From NCBI RefSeq assembly GCF_000732195.1, contig NZ_JNNU01000002.1, positions 372,001 through 436,000 on the forward strand: a DNA stretch of 64,000 nt, given 5' to 3'. The notes under the pieces were generated by a model. That model saw only the letters and a list, made by a program, of their open reading frames with translations, was not told the DNA's origin and did no database searches. This document shows positions 1 through 8,766 of this stretch, in pieces. The first letter of the stretch is position 1; each line of letters starts with the position of its first letter. Both the position numbers and the translations under genes were made by a program. Source of the stretch: Neorhizobium vignae. GTDB lineage: Bacteria > Pseudomonadota > Alphaproteobacteria > Rhizobiales > Rhizobiaceae.

Positions 1-1683
1 ATTGGAAACGACGGTGCTGGAGTTCTGCGCGCGGGAGCTCGCATCGCGGACGATTTCCCGCGCCTCGCTCGCTCTTTCGGAGGTCTGCTTCACGTTGGTG
101 GTCACTTCCTCCAGCGCCGCCGCCGTCTGTTCCAGCGATGCGGCCTGCTGTTCCGTACGCTTCGAAAGCTGGTCGGAAGCGGTCGAGATTTCGTCGCTGC
201 CGCTGCGAACGCTTTGGGCGGTCCGGTTCACGCCTTCGAGCGCAGTCCGCAACTGGCGGACCGAGCTGTTGAAGTCATGGCGCAAGGTTTCGAACTGCTC
301 GGAAAATTCCTTGTCGATCTCGCACAGCAGATCGCCGGCAGCAAGGCGCTTCAGACCGGAGGCGAGTTCCGAGGTGGCCTGGGTCAACCGCTCCTCGGCT
401 TCGGACTCTGCCCTGCGCTGGAATTCGATGCGTTCAGCCTCGGCGGCCTTGCGGGAGTGTTCGGCATCCGCCTCGAGCTGGCGGTTCTGCTGCGCAGCCT
501 CGCGGAAGATTTCGACGGCGCGCGCCATATCGCCGATCTCGTCGGTGCGGGCGGCACCGGGGATTTCGACGGAAAGGTCACCGCCGGCGAGCGTGCGCAT
601 CACACCCGTCAACCGGCTGATCGGATTGGCGATCCGCACGATGACCGTGTAGATGCCGAGAAGCGAAAGCGCAAAAGCGATAACGGTCGCAACACTGTAG
701 ACGATGATGGATTGCTTTGCGGAAGCAGCCTCTTCTGCCGTCAGTCTCGTCATCTCGTTGAGCGAGGCGGAGGCCATATCGGCGATTGAAGCTTGTGCCG
801 GCGCGGCGGGCTTGCGCCAGTCGTCGACCGCCATGTCGAAGGCTTTGCCGGCTTGGAATGCCTTGAGTGCAGCATTGCGCTGCTCGGCATACGGTCCGCC
901 GAAATAAGTCGTCTGCGCTGTCCGGTGGAGCGTCTTGATCTTCTCCGGGGTTGTCTCGGCGTTGGAAAGCTGGGTAATGACATCCCATGCCGTTGCCACG
1001 CGTGCGTCCTGAACAGCAATTTCCGTCAACTTGTCCGCCGCAAGCGGCTGTTTGGCGATCAGCGCATTGACGAAGGTGGAGTTGGCGGTACCGAGCTGCG
1101 TGCGCGCAGTCCAGGCAAGGGAGCGTATCTGGGTGAACATGATCATCCCGGGCCCGCGCGCATTGATGCTGGCCTCGACCTGATTGGCGGCCTTTTCGAG
1201 ATCGGCCAGCATCGTATCGGCAAGTCCGAGCACCGCTTTTCCGAGCGCCGGATCGCGGTCCTTGACCGCCTGCGTGAGCGCCGTGTCGACATTTCCACGA
1301 TAGCCGGCCCACTGCGTATAGGCGTTGAGGACGGGAGAGATCCCACCGCGCAGGCTTGCCTGCTCGACGTCGGCGGTCAGGGTCTTCACCGCCGAAAAGG
1401 CTTTGTCCATCGACTCCCGGCCGGTATCCATGTTCTTGCGGCTGGAGGCGACTTCTGCAGGTTCCAGCTTGATGGCCGACGAAATGCCGCCGCGCTCGCC
1501 GCGCAGTCCGATCAGCGCATTGAAAAGCGCTTCGTCAAGCTGTGCCAGTTCCGAGAGCTGCGTGGAATTTTGGTAGCGACCGATCTCCTGAGACAGCATT
1601 CTGCCCATGAGACCCAGTATGCCCAAGCTCAGAACAACAAAAGCCAGTATCAAAGTATGCTTGATTGAAATCCGCACCTGCAT
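1..1683 (-). CDS. Methyl-accepting chemotaxis protein, 3' end cut off by window edge
   Basis: Transmembrane chemoreceptor that would signal to CheA/CheW. The frame is open for 561 codons from an ATG at 1683 to base 1, so the stop lies outside the window. The start is supported by AGGAG six bases... upstream (1686-1690). A hydrophobic first segment (about residues 8-27) is followed by a periplasmic sensor region of roughly 270 residues, a second membrane segment near residues 315-335 (IIVYSVATVIAFALSLLGIY), a HAMP domain (TRLTGVMRTLAGGDLSVEIP-like stretch) and the beginning of the signalling coiled coil, including KRTEQQAASLEQTAAALEEV. The conserved hairpin tip of the signalling domain is beyond the edge. 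The ligand cannot be predicted. It resembles the chemoreceptor at 60545 in the cytoplasmic part only. Confidence 0.93.
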   Translation of the reverse strand, partial: MQVRISIKHTLILAFVVLSLGILGLMGRMLSQEIGRYQNSTQLSELAQLDEALFNALIGLRGERGGISSAIKLEPAEVASSRKNMDTGRESMDKAFSAVKTLTADVEQASLRGGISPVLNAYTQWAGYRGNVDTALTQAVKDRDPALGKAVLGLADTMLADLEKAANQVEASINARGPGMIMFTQIRSLAWTARTQLGTANSTFVNALIAKQPLAADKLTEIAVQDARVATAWDVITQLSNAETTPEKIKTLHRTAQTTYFGGPYAEQRNAALKAFQAGKAFDMAVDDWRKPAAPAQASIADMASASLNEMTRLTAEEAASAKQSIIVYSVATVIAFALSLLGIYTVIVRIANPISRLTGVMRTLAGGDLSVEIPGAARTDEIGDMARAVEIFREAAQQNRQLEADAEHSRKAAEAERIEFQRRAESEAEERLTQATSELASGLKRLAAGDLLCEIDKEFSEQFETLRHDFNSSVRQLRTALEGVNRTAQSVRSGSDEISTASDQLSKRTEQQAASLEQTAAALEEVTTNVKQTSERASEAREIVRDASSRAQNSSTVVSN

Positions 1684-1886
1684 CACTCCTTAGTTAATAC
1701 ATTCGCCGCTCGGTTTGCGGGCAATCAGCAATTCGGATTGCTGAACCACCCGGCAGCGGCTCCCGGCCTGGACGGGAGAGATAATACAACCTCGTATAAA
1801 ACATTAAATATTCAATTAAATACAAGGCGTTCCGGAAGCCTGTGGAATCGTTTCCGCAACTTAGGCATCACATTCACCGAATGGCG

Positions 1887-1917
1887 AAAACCCGCCTCCC
1901 CGTATGAAGGAGACGGG
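1887..1917 (-). terminator. Probable rho-independent terminator of the BTLCP-like gene
   Basis: On the minus strand CCCGTCTCC pairs with GGAGGCGGG (1909-1917 with 1891-1899, one G-U pair) across a short loop, followed by TTTT. It lies about 50 bases past the stop of the gene at 1966-2484. The rest of 1684-1965 is AT-rich upstream DNA of the chemoreceptor with no gene seen. Confidence 0.6.
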
Positions 1918-1965
1918 CCGGTCCGTCGTGCTGCAACGGACGGGAGCGAGGAGAGCCGCTCCGGA

Positions 1966-2484
1966 TCAGATAAGATGACAGATTGGAATGATCATACCAC
2001 GCCCGCCGGTCGGGCGCCGCACCTGATCGCCGGACATGTCGATCATCGCGCTGTCATGGCCGAGGATCACGTCGCCGCGGCCGGCCGAAATCGCCAGCAC
2101 CCGTTCGATGCGGCCTTCCCCACCGATCGCGTATTCGATCCGCAGAGCCTCCGGCGACCAGCCGAGCAGAATGAGGTGATCGCGCTTCAAGTCGGCGCAG
2201 TCGAGGCAGGTATTGGCGCGCATCTTGGCCAAAGGCATGCCGGCGACCGTGTCGAAATAGCTGTCGAGTTCGGAGATGGCGCTGTTGACTGCGGAATTGA
2301 CCCGCAGCAATTCGCGCCGCTGCGAAAATGTCAGCGTCCTATCATCCTGGACGCCGTGATGGCGCTCGGTCGCCACGCCTTCGGTCAACATGCCCGCGAA
2401 ACCGGTGACGCCGGCCGCCCGTGATTCCTTGCCGACAATCAGCGCCGTCAGGACCACGGCGGAAATGATGAGCTTCTTGATCAT
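1966..2484 (-). CDS. Divergent BTLCP-like (transglutaminase-like cysteine peptidase family) secreted protein
   Basis: 172 residues with an N-terminal hydrophobic signal sequence (about residues 1-23). The middle, with FSQRRELLRVNSAVNSAI, then CLDCADLKRDHLILLGWSPE, then RVLAISAGRGDVILGHD, follows the order of the bacterial transglutaminase-like cysteine proteinase family (GDCEDY..KR, then GHAVLTV, then LDN). The Cys of the DCADLKR motif is kept. At the place of the family's catalytic His (GHAVLTV) the sequence reads ERVLAI, and the Asp motif reads LGHD, so the classical Cys-His-Asp triad is incomplete. It may be a non-catalytic or altered member acting in the periplasm. Family assignment is by eye. 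It is transcribed away from the creatininase-like gene. Confidence 0.6.
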   Translation of the reverse strand: MIKKLIISAVVLTALIVGKESRAAGVTGFAGMLTEGVATERHHGVQDDRTLTFSQRRELLRVNSAVNSAISELDSYFDTVAGMPLAKMRANTCLDCADLKRDHLILLGWSPEALRIEYAIGGEGRIERVLAISAGRGDVILGHDSAMIDMSGDQVRRPTGGRGMIIPICHLI

Positions 2485-2644
2485 GGCTGCACCCTTTTCT
2501 TCAGACGGCTTGGATGCCGTTTCTTGAATGAGTTCACCCTAGCGCTCGGGTTTTTCGGGGCGCTTAAACAGATAGCTGCAATTTGAGTGAAATCGGCTTT
2601 TTCCCGACTTGATACAGAGGGTGCGAAACAGCGTGCTCAAAAAG

Positions 2645-2675
2645 GCAGCGGAGTAGGCGGAAATTGATGCTTTTC
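2645..2675 (+). promoter_or_regulatory. Candidate operator upstream of the creatininase-like gene
   Basis: The 12-mer TTGATGCTTTTC at 2664-2675 is repeated exactly at 4587-4598 upstream of the ABC binding-protein gene. In the second copy it is the right arm of a perfect palindrome; here the left arm position (2645-2651) reads GCAGCGG, matching only GCA. Sharing by the two units that flank the LysR gene suggests a regulator site, but this is inference. Confidence 0.4.
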
Positions 2676-2730
2676 GAGATGTGCCCGATCTCCTACCCCT
2701 CAAAAACGAGATGCAGAAAGGCAGGACAGC

Positions 2731-3519
2731 ATGGGCAAGCCATTTTACTGGAACGAACTCAATTCACTCGATTTCGCCGGCCTTTCGCCCGAAAAGACCA
2801 TCGCCATCCTGCCGATCGCCTCGACCGAACAGCACGGGCCCCACCTGCCGATCGCAACCGACGTGGCAATCGCCAACGGCATGCTGGCGGAATTGAAGGA
2901 GCAGCGCCCCGACGATCTCGATTTCCTCGTTCTCCCAACCCAGGAGATCGGCAAGGCGAACGAACACGTCTACGGCCCCGGCTCGCTGTCCTTCGGCCCG
3001 GAAATCCTGATCCCCGCCTGGACCGCGATCGGCGCCAAGGTGGCGGAAGCCGGGGTGCGGAAGCTCGTCTTCGTCAACTCGCACGGCGGCAATGTGGATA
3101 TCATGAGCATTGTCGGCCGCGAGCTGCGCGTCCGCCACAAGATGGCGGTGATCGGCACGCAATGGGGACGCTTCGGCCACCCGCCGGGCCTGATCAGCGA
3201 GCACGAGCAGAAATACGGCATCCATGGCGGCGAAGTCGAAACCTCGCTGATGCTGCATTTCCGTCCCGAACTGGTGCGGATGGAGAACGCGCAGAACTTC
3301 GTCTCCAAGGCGGAAAGCCGCTCGAAATACATGCAGCCGGCCCCGCCGCACGTGCTGTCCTGGGTGGCGCACGACCTGAACCCCAACGGGGTCGTGGGCG
3401 ATGCCTCGAAGGGGACCGCCGAAAAAGGCGCTCTCATCTGCCGCCACCAGGTCGCGGGCTTCATCGAGATGCTGCGGGAATTCGAAACCTTCCCGCTCGA
3501 CGAACTCTACTCGCGTTAA
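2731..3519 (+). CDS. Creatininase-family metal-dependent amidohydrolase
   Basis: 262 residues, the usual length of the creatininase/creatinine amidohydrolase family, whose members hydrolyse cyclic amides or formamides with two metal ions. The metal and catalytic residues expected of the family are visible: E33 and H35 in STEQHGPHLP, D44, H118 in NSHGGN, and E168 in HGGEVETS. The true substrate is unknown; relatives include creatininase, ArfB-type formamide hydrolases and MftE-like peptidases, so the name is a family name only. The ATG at 2731 has GAAAGG upstream. The stop codon overlaps that of the convergent LysR gene in a shared TTAA. Its location beside an importer, a CodA-like deaminase and an oxidase suggests a ring-opening or deacylating step in catabolism of an N-containing compound. 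Confidence 0.88.
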   Translation: MGKPFYWNELNSLDFAGLSPEKTIAILPIASTEQHGPHLPIATDVAIANGMLAELKEQRPDDLDFLVLPTQEIGKANEHVYGPGSLSFGPEILIPAWTAIGAKVAEAGVRKLVFVNSHGGNVDIMSIVGRELRVRHKMAVIGTQWGRFGHPPGLISEHEQKYGIHGGEVETSLMLHFRPELVRMENAQNFVSKAESRSKYMQPAPPHVLSWVAHDLNPNGVVGDASKGTAEKGALICRHQVAGFIEMLREFETFPLDELYSR

Positions 3520-4487
3520 CCCTCGTCGCGTTGCGCGTCCCGGCCATGCGGCTGGGGCGGCAGATGGCCCTTGGCCTGCAATTCGGCCACCATGGCCGCA
3601 AGTTCGGACAGCAGGAATTCCACGAACAGGCTGGTCGCCGTATCGAGCGTGGTCCGAGCGCGGGCGAAAAGCTTCATCGGCTGGTGGCGCGCGTGCGGGT
3701 TGGCGATCGGCCTGAAGATCAGCTCGCCGCGGCGGCATTCCGACAGCACGTCGAGAGGATTGAGCAGCGTCAGGCCGGTGCCCGCCTTGACCAGCTTTTT
3801 CAGCATTTCCGAGGCATTGCTTTCCACCAGCGGCTCCACCGCCACCGACAGCGGCGACAGCGCCAGATTGATGATGTTGCGCAGGCTGGTGCCCGACTGC
3901 GCAAGCACCAACGGCTCTTGGACGACATCCGCAAGGTCAACCGGCCCATCTTCGGCCGCCAGCCGATGCCCTGGCGGCATCACAACGCCGATCGGTATGT
4001 CGAAATTGGCGAGCGTGCGGATGCCGGGCGTCGCGGGGATGTTGAAGCCGAGCCCGAAATCCACCTCCCCCGTGATCACCGGCTGCATCGTGTTCGACGG
4101 TCCGTCGTTGCGCAGGAGAACCCGCACGCGCGGATGCTGCGCGACAAAGCGGGCTATGATCTCGGGAAGCGGCCCTGCGGCGAGCCCGACGGTCGAAACC
4201 AGCGTCACCTTGCCGGCCTGCGGCATCTTGAGACCGCGGATGCGCGCTTCCATCCGCTCGTAGGTCTTCAGCACCTCCCGGATATGCTCGATGCAGAGTT
4301 CCCCGGCTGCCGTCAGCTTCAGCCCGCGCGGCATCCGCTCGAAAAGCGGCGCCCCGAACTCTTCCTCCAGAGCCAGAATCTGCCGGTTGATCGCCGACGA
4401 CGCGACGTTCAGCCGGGCCGCCGCCTTGCGGATGGATCCGCATCGGGCGATTTCGTCGATATATTGAAGTTTTCGCGAGTGCAGCAT
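3516..4487 (-). CDS. LysR-family transcriptional regulator
   Basis: 323 residues from the ATG at 4487, which has a good GGAG seven bases upstream; an in-frame ATG at 4511 lacks a ribosome site. The N-terminus is a typical LysR winged helix-turn-helix (GSIRKAAARLNVASSAINRQILALEEEFGAPLFER), followed by the linker helix and a periplasmic-binding-protein-like effector domain (about residues 88-290). It lies between the creatininase-like gene and the divergent ABC importer operon, the usual position for a LysR protein controlling its neighbours in response to a pathway compound. A palindrome at 4568-4593 is the best operator candidate. The effector is not predictable. Confidence 0.93.
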   Translation of the reverse strand: MLHSRKLQYIDEIARCGSIRKAAARLNVASSAINRQILALEEEFGAPLFERMPRGLKLTAAGELCIEHIREVLKTYERMEARIRGLKMPQAGKVTLVSTVGLAAGPLPEIIARFVAQHPRVRVLLRNDGPSNTMQPVITGEVDFGLGFNIPATPGIRTLANFDIPIGVVMPPGHRLAAEDGPVDLADVVQEPLVLAQSGTSLRNIINLALSPLSVAVEPLVESNASEMLKKLVKAGTGLTLLNPLDVLSECRRGELIFRPIANPHARHQPMKLFARARTTLDTATSLFVEFLLSELAAMVAELQAKGHLPPQPHGRDAQRDEG

Positions 4488-4567
4488 TTTCTCCGAAGCC
4501 CCTCGTTGCATGTTTTTTGATCATGCACCACAATTTGGCAGATGAAAATTAGAGCGCTGCCCTAAAG

Positions 4568-4593
4568 GCATCAATGTGAACGAATTTTGATGC
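4568..4593. promoter_or_regulatory. Perfect palindromic operator candidate (GCATCAA-N12-TTGATGC)
   Basis: GCATCAA (4568-4574) is the exact reverse complement of TTGATGC (4587-4593), 12 bases apart, in the divergent interval between the LysR gene and the ABC operon. The right arm with its flank, TTGATGCTTTTC, recurs at 2664-2675 before the creatininase-like gene. This is the architecture expected of a regulator binding site; binding by the local LysR protein is inferred. Confidence 0.55.
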
Positions 4594-4678
4594 TTTTCAA
4601 AGAGCGACGCAACCGTACAAATGCTCATCATAAGCCGCTCTCACGATGCCGCACGGTTTAACAGGGGAACAAAGCGAC

Positions 4679-5695
4679 ATGTCCAAATCATTGATGATGA
4701 AGAGTTTTTTTGCTGCAGTCGGTCTTTCGGCGGTGGCCCTCGCCGCCCAGCCGGCCGCCGCACTCGATGAAGTCTCCTACGGCACCAACTGGCTTGCCCA
4801 GGCCGAGCATGGCGGCTTCTACCAGGCCGTTGCCGACGGCACCTATGAAAAGCGCGGCCTGAAGGTGAAGATCGTGCAGGGTGGCCCGAATGCCGCCAAC
4901 CGCGCACTCCTGATCGCCGGCAAGGTCGATTTCTATATGGGCGGCCCGCTCGGCGACATGGATGCCGTCAAGCAAGGCATTCCGCTGGTCAGCGTCGCCT
5001 CGATCTTCCAGAAGGACCCGCAGGTCCTGCTCGCCCATCCCGACGCGGGCGTCGAAAAGTTCGAGGACCTCGCCAAGATGAAGACCATCTTCATGGCCAA
5101 GGAAGGCTACACCACCTATTTCGAGTGGATGAAGAAGAACTTCAAAGGCTTCAAGGACGAACAGTTCAAACCCTACACGTTCAATCCCGCCCCCTTCATC
5201 GCCGACAAGGCCTCCGCACAGCAGGGTTACCTGACCTCCGAACCCTACGAGATCGGCAAGCAGGCCGGCTGGACGCCGAAAGTCTTCCTGATCGCCGATG
5301 CCGGTTACGGCCCCTATTCGACGATGATCACCACCACGCAGCCGATGATCGACAAGAAGCCGGATGTCGTGCAGCGTTTCGTCGACGCCTCGATCGAGGG
5401 CTGGTACACTTACCTCTATGGTGACAACAAAGCCGGCAACGATCTGATCAAGAAGGACAATCCGGAAATGACGGATGGCCAGATCGCCTATTCCATCGCC
5501 AAGATGAAGGAATACGGCATCGTGGTTTCGGGCGACGCCGAGACCAAGGGCATCGGCTGCATCACCGACGAACGCTACAAGAAGTTCTTCGAATCCATGG
5601 TATCGATCGGTGTTCAGCCGGCCGACCTCGATTACAAGAAGGCCTATTCGACCAAGTTCGTCTGCAAGGGCGTCGGCATGGCGCTGAAGAAGTAG
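4679..5695 (+). CDS. ABC transporter substrate-binding protein, NMT1/THI5-like
   Basis: 338 residues from the ATG at 4679, preceded by AGGGGAA; an upstream in-frame ATG at 4646 would put extra residues before the signal peptide and is not favoured. The N-terminus is a Sec signal (hydrophobic core about residues 9-22, cleavage near AAA-LDEV). The mature part has the NMT1/THI5/SsuA-like binding fold: VSYGTNWLAQAEHGGFYQAV near the start, then GGPNAANRALLIAGKVDFYMGG. Members bind sulfonates, nitrate/taurine-type compounds, riboflavin, or pyrimidine precursors of thiamine. The opening segment is closest in style to the pyrimidine/ThiY type, but this is only an impression. It is the first gene of the importer operon. 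Confidence 0.9.
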   Translation: MSKSLMMKSFFAAVGLSAVALAAQPAAALDEVSYGTNWLAQAEHGGFYQAVADGTYEKRGLKVKIVQGGPNAANRALLIAGKVDFYMGGPLGDMDAVKQGIPLVSVASIFQKDPQVLLAHPDAGVEKFEDLAKMKTIFMAKEGYTTYFEWMKKNFKGFKDEQFKPYTFNPAPFIADKASAQQGYLTSEPYEIGKQAGWTPKVFLIADAGYGPYSTMITTTQPMIDKKPDVVQRFVDASIEGWYTYLYGDNKAGNDLIKKDNPEMTDGQIAYSIAKMKEYGIVVSGDAETKGIGCITDERYKKFFESMVSIGVQPADLDYKKAYSTKFVCKGVGMALKK

Positions 5696-5790
5696 TCTCG
5701 GAAGAGCGCAACGGTTCATTCCCTCTTTGCTGTGCCTGGCACGGGAAAGAGGGAATTGCCGCCCTGTCCCGACTAAGTTCAAGGCCCGCA

Positions 5791-6615
5791 ATGAGCACGT
5801 CCCAAGCCCCGTTGATACCCGCCCCCGGGGAGACACGCAGACGCCCGCTGGTCGTCATGCGCTCCGTCTCGAAAATGTTCTCCAGCGGCACGCTGGCGCT
5901 CTCCGACATGTCGCTGACGGTCGAGGGGGGCGAGTTCGTCAGCCTGCTCGGCCCCTCCGGCTGCGGCAAATCGACGGCGCTGCGCATCATTGCCGGCCTC
6001 GGCGACGTCTCGACCGGCACGATCGACTGGCCGAGTTCCCGCATCAATTCCAAAGGGCTGCCGGAAGGCGACATTTCCTTCGTCTTCCAGGAGCCGACGC
6101 TGATGCCGTGGCAGACTGTTTTCGGAAACGTCTACCTGCCGCTGAAACTGCGCGGCGTCTCGAAATCCTCCGCCCGCGACGAAATCATGAAGACGCTTGC
6201 GACCGTCGGCCTCCAGGACTTTGCCGATGCCTATCCGCGCGAACTTTCAGGCGGCATGAAGATGCGCGTCTCGATCGCCCGTGCGCTGGTCACCAAGCCG
6301 AAGCTGCTTTTGATGGACGAGCCCTTCGCGGCGCTCGACGAAATCACCCGTCAGAAACTCAACGACGACGTGCTTAGGCTCTGGCGCGAGACGGGCATCA
6401 CGGTGATATTCGTCACCCATTCCGTGTTCGAATCCGCCTATCTCTCGAACCGCATCGTGGTGATGAAGGCACGCCCAGGCCGGGTGCACGCGGATTTCCC
6501 GTTGAAAACGAGCATGAGCCGCGACGCGCACTACCGCACGTCCGAAGACTACCGCCAGGCCTGCGAAAAGGTCTCGAACATGCTTCTCGAAGCGATCGGC
6601 GGGGAGGAACATTGA
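5791..6615 (+). CDS. ABC transporter ATP-binding protein (NitT/TauT family)
   Basis: 274 residues. Walker A GPSGCGKST, Q-loop in FVFQEPTLMPW, signature LSGGMKMR, Walker B LLLMDEPFAALD and the switch His in IFVTHSVFE are all present, so it should hydrolyse ATP. The pattern PTLMPWQTVFGNV is typical of the SsuB/TauB/ThiZ group that pairs with NMT1-like binding proteins. It follows the binding protein by 95 bases and its stop overlaps the permease start (TGATG), which indicates one operon. Confidence 0.93.
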   Translation: MSTSQAPLIPAPGETRRRPLVVMRSVSKMFSSGTLALSDMSLTVEGGEFVSLLGPSGCGKSTALRIIAGLGDVSTGTIDWPSSRINSKGLPEGDISFVFQEPTLMPWQTVFGNVYLPLKLRGVSKSSARDEIMKTLATVGLQDFADAYPRELSGGMKMRVSIARALVTKPKLLLMDEPFAALDEITRQKLNDDVLRLWRETGITVIFVTHSVFESAYLSNRIVVMKARPGRVHADFPLKTSMSRDAHYRTSEDYRQACEKVSNMLLEAIGGEEH

Positions 6616-7454
6616 TGACCGACACCGATATCGCCCTTGTGCCGCCGAAGCCGGGCTTCCTCAGCCGCAACCGCGATACGCTGCTGCGCACCCTCGTCCC
6701 GATCTGCGTGGTGATCTGCCTCGTCCTCCTCTGGCAGTTCATCATCACCGTCAACAGCATCCCTCAATACATCCTGCCGGGGCCGTTGGCGGTCGCGAAC
6801 TCGCTCTACAACGACTGGGGCACGCTCTCGCCCGCCCTGTGGGTGACGACGCAGATCACCATGCAGGCGCTGGCGCTGGCGCTGATCGGCGGCGTCAGCA
6901 TTGCCGTCTTTCTCATCCAGTCGAAATGGATCGAGACCGCCTTCTATCCGATCACGGTCATCCTGCAGGTGACGCCGATCGTGGCGATCGCGCCGCTGAT
7001 CCTGATCTATGCGCCGACGACCCAGGTGGCGCTTTTGATCTGCGCCTTCCTCGTCGCCTTCTTCCCGATCCTGTCGAACATGGTCCAGGGCCTGAAGAGC
7101 GTCGACCACAACCTGCTCAACCTATTCGATCTCTACGGCGCCTCGCGCTGGCAGACGCTGCTCTACCTGAAACTCCCCTCCTCGCTCCCCTATTTCATGA
7201 CGGGCCTGAGGATCGGCGGCGGCCTGGCGCTGATCGCCGCGGTTGTTGCGGAGTTCGCGGCGGGCTCGGCGGGCGCAGGTTCCGGCCTTGCCTTCCGGCT
7301 GCTCGAATCCCAGTATCGCCTCAACATTCCGCGCCTGTTTGCGGCACTGATCCTGCTGTCCTTGCTCGGCGTGGTGATTTTTGCGATCACCTCCTTCATC
7401 TCCTGGTTTTTCCTGCATCGCTGGCATGAAAGCAGCCTGAAAAGAGAAAACTGA
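6615..7454 (+). CDS. ABC transporter permease (NitT/TauT family)
   Basis: 279 residues with about six hydrophobic segments and the EAA-type cytoplasmic loop near residues 165-185 (LFDLYGASRWQTLLYLKLPSS region), which docks on the ATPase. The ATG at 6615 overlaps the ATPase stop and has GGGGAGGA upstream; a TTG three bases earlier is less likely. It should form a homodimeric channel in the inner membrane with the ATPase at 5791 and receive ligand from the binding protein at 4679. Its stop overlaps the start of the amidohydrolase (TGATG). Confidence 0.93.
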   Translation: MTDTDIALVPPKPGFLSRNRDTLLRTLVPICVVICLVLLWQFIITVNSIPQYILPGPLAVANSLYNDWGTLSPALWVTTQITMQALALALIGGVSIAVFLIQSKWIETAFYPITVILQVTPIVAIAPLILIYAPTTQVALLICAFLVAFFPILSNMVQGLKSVDHNLLNLFDLYGASRWQTLLYLKLPSSLPYFMTGLRIGGGLALIAAVVAEFAAGSAGAGSGLAFRLLESQYRLNIPRLFAALILLSLLGVVIFAITSFISWFFLHRWHESSLKREN

Positions 7455-8764
7455 TGACTGCCTTCATGACGCTTCCCGACGCCCGCCGTTTCGCGCTCAC
7501 CAATGCGACGCTGCCGGCCGTCCTCGTCAAGGGCCTGCCGGTTGCCGCGAAGGACGGCCTCGTGGAGGCCGATCTCGTCATCGCGGACGGGACGATCGAG
7601 GCTATCCTGCCGAAAGGCTCGGCACCCGCCGATCTGACCATTGCGGATATGCGCGGCGGCATGGTCTGGCCCTGTTTCGCCGACATGCATACCCATCTCG
7701 ACAAGGGACATTTCTGGGACCGCCGCCCCAACCCCGACGGCACGTTCGAAGGCGCCTTGATGAACGTGCGCGAGGACCGGATCGCCAATTGGTCGGCAGT
7801 GGATATCCGAGCCCGCTTCGAATTCTCACTGAAAAGTGCCTACGCTCACGGCACGAAACTCATCCGCACCCATCTCGATAGTATTCCGCCGCAGCCGGAT
7901 ATCTCCTTTCCTTTGTTCGATGAGCTTCGCGCCGAATGGAAAGATCGGATCGCGCTGCAGGCAGTCGCCCTGCTGCCGTTGGAATGCGTGCTCGACGAAA
8001 GCGTCTTCGGCGGCATCGTCGCGACGGCGAAGCGTTATGGCGGACTGCTCGGCGGCGCCACCCGCATCCTGCCGGATTTCGAACGGATCCTCGACACGCT
8101 CTTCAAGGCGGCCGCCAACAACGGCCTCGATATCGACCTGCATGTGGACGAGACGGAAGACAGACAGGTCCTGACCCTGGAAGCCATTGCCGAGGCTAAA
8201 CTCCGCAACCGTTTCGAAGGTTCGGTCACCGTCGGCCATTGCTGCTCGCTCGCAAGGCAGGACGACGAGACCGCAGGGCGTGTCATCGACAAGGTGGCCA
8301 AGGCCAACATCTCCGTCGTGTCGCTGCCGATGTGCAACATGTACCTTCAGGACCGCCACGCCGGCCGCACCCCGCGGTGGCGCGGCGTCACGCTGTTCCA
8401 CGAATTGACGGCCGCCGGTGTGAAAACCGCCGTCTCCTCCGATAACACCCGCGATCCGTTCTACGCCTATGGCGACATGGATCCGGTCGAGGTTTTCCGC
8501 GAGGCGGTCCGCATCCTGCATCTCGACCACCCGCTCGACACATCCGCCCGCGTCGTGACCTCGACGCCCGCCGAAATCCTCGGCCGGCCGGATATCGGGG
8601 TTATTGCCGCAGGCGGCCCCGCCGACCTCGTGCTGTTCAGCGCGCGCCGCTGGAGTGAATTCCTTTCCCGTCCGCAGGCCGACCGCATCGTGATGCGGAA
8701 TGGCATGGGCATCGACCGTCGCCTGCCGGATTACCGTGACCTGGACCCGATTTTGGACAAGTGA
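7454..8764 (+). CDS. Cytosine deaminase-like (CodA-type) amidohydrolase
   Basis: 436 residues, close to the length of bacterial cytosine deaminase. The metal site of the amidohydrolase superfamily is visible: HTHLDKGHFW after strand 1, the HVDETED segment with its His, the GHCCSL His, and the Asp in SSDNTRDPFYAYGD. These match CodA positions (HTHLD, HCDE, the later His and the D of the DDVFDPW motif). It would hydrolyse an exocyclic amine, or open a ring, in a pyrimidine- or triazine-like compound. Substrate specificity is not determined, and relatives include N-isopropylammelide hydrolases. It is translated directly after the permease with a one-base overlap, so the imported compound is probably its substrate or precursor. 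Confidence 0.87.
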   Translation: MTAFMTLPDARRFALTNATLPAVLVKGLPVAAKDGLVEADLVIADGTIEAILPKGSAPADLTIADMRGGMVWPCFADMHTHLDKGHFWDRRPNPDGTFEGALMNVREDRIANWSAVDIRARFEFSLKSAYAHGTKLIRTHLDSIPPQPDISFPLFDELRAEWKDRIALQAVALLPLECVLDESVFGGIVATAKRYGGLLGGATRILPDFERILDTLFKAAANNGLDIDLHVDETEDRQVLTLEAIAEAKLRNRFEGSVTVGHCCSLARQDDETAGRVIDKVAKANISVVSLPMCNMYLQDRHAGRTPRWRGVTLFHELTAAGVKTAVSSDNTRDPFYAYGDMDPVEVFREAVRILHLDHPLDTSARVVTSTPAEILGRPDIGVIAAGGPADLVLFSARRWSEFLSRPQADRIVMRNGMGIDRRLPDYRDLDPILDK

Positions 8765-8766
8765 AC

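Noticed and set aside
2..652. Plus-strand open frame opposite the chemoreceptor
   Set aside because: It is antisense to a clear receptor coding frame, with Ser/Arg-rich composition typical of a shadow.
2664..4520. Very long plus-strand frame of 618 codons across creatininase-like and LysR genes
   Set aside because: Its protein is Arg/Pro/His-rich and it overlaps two genes with clear domains in other frames.
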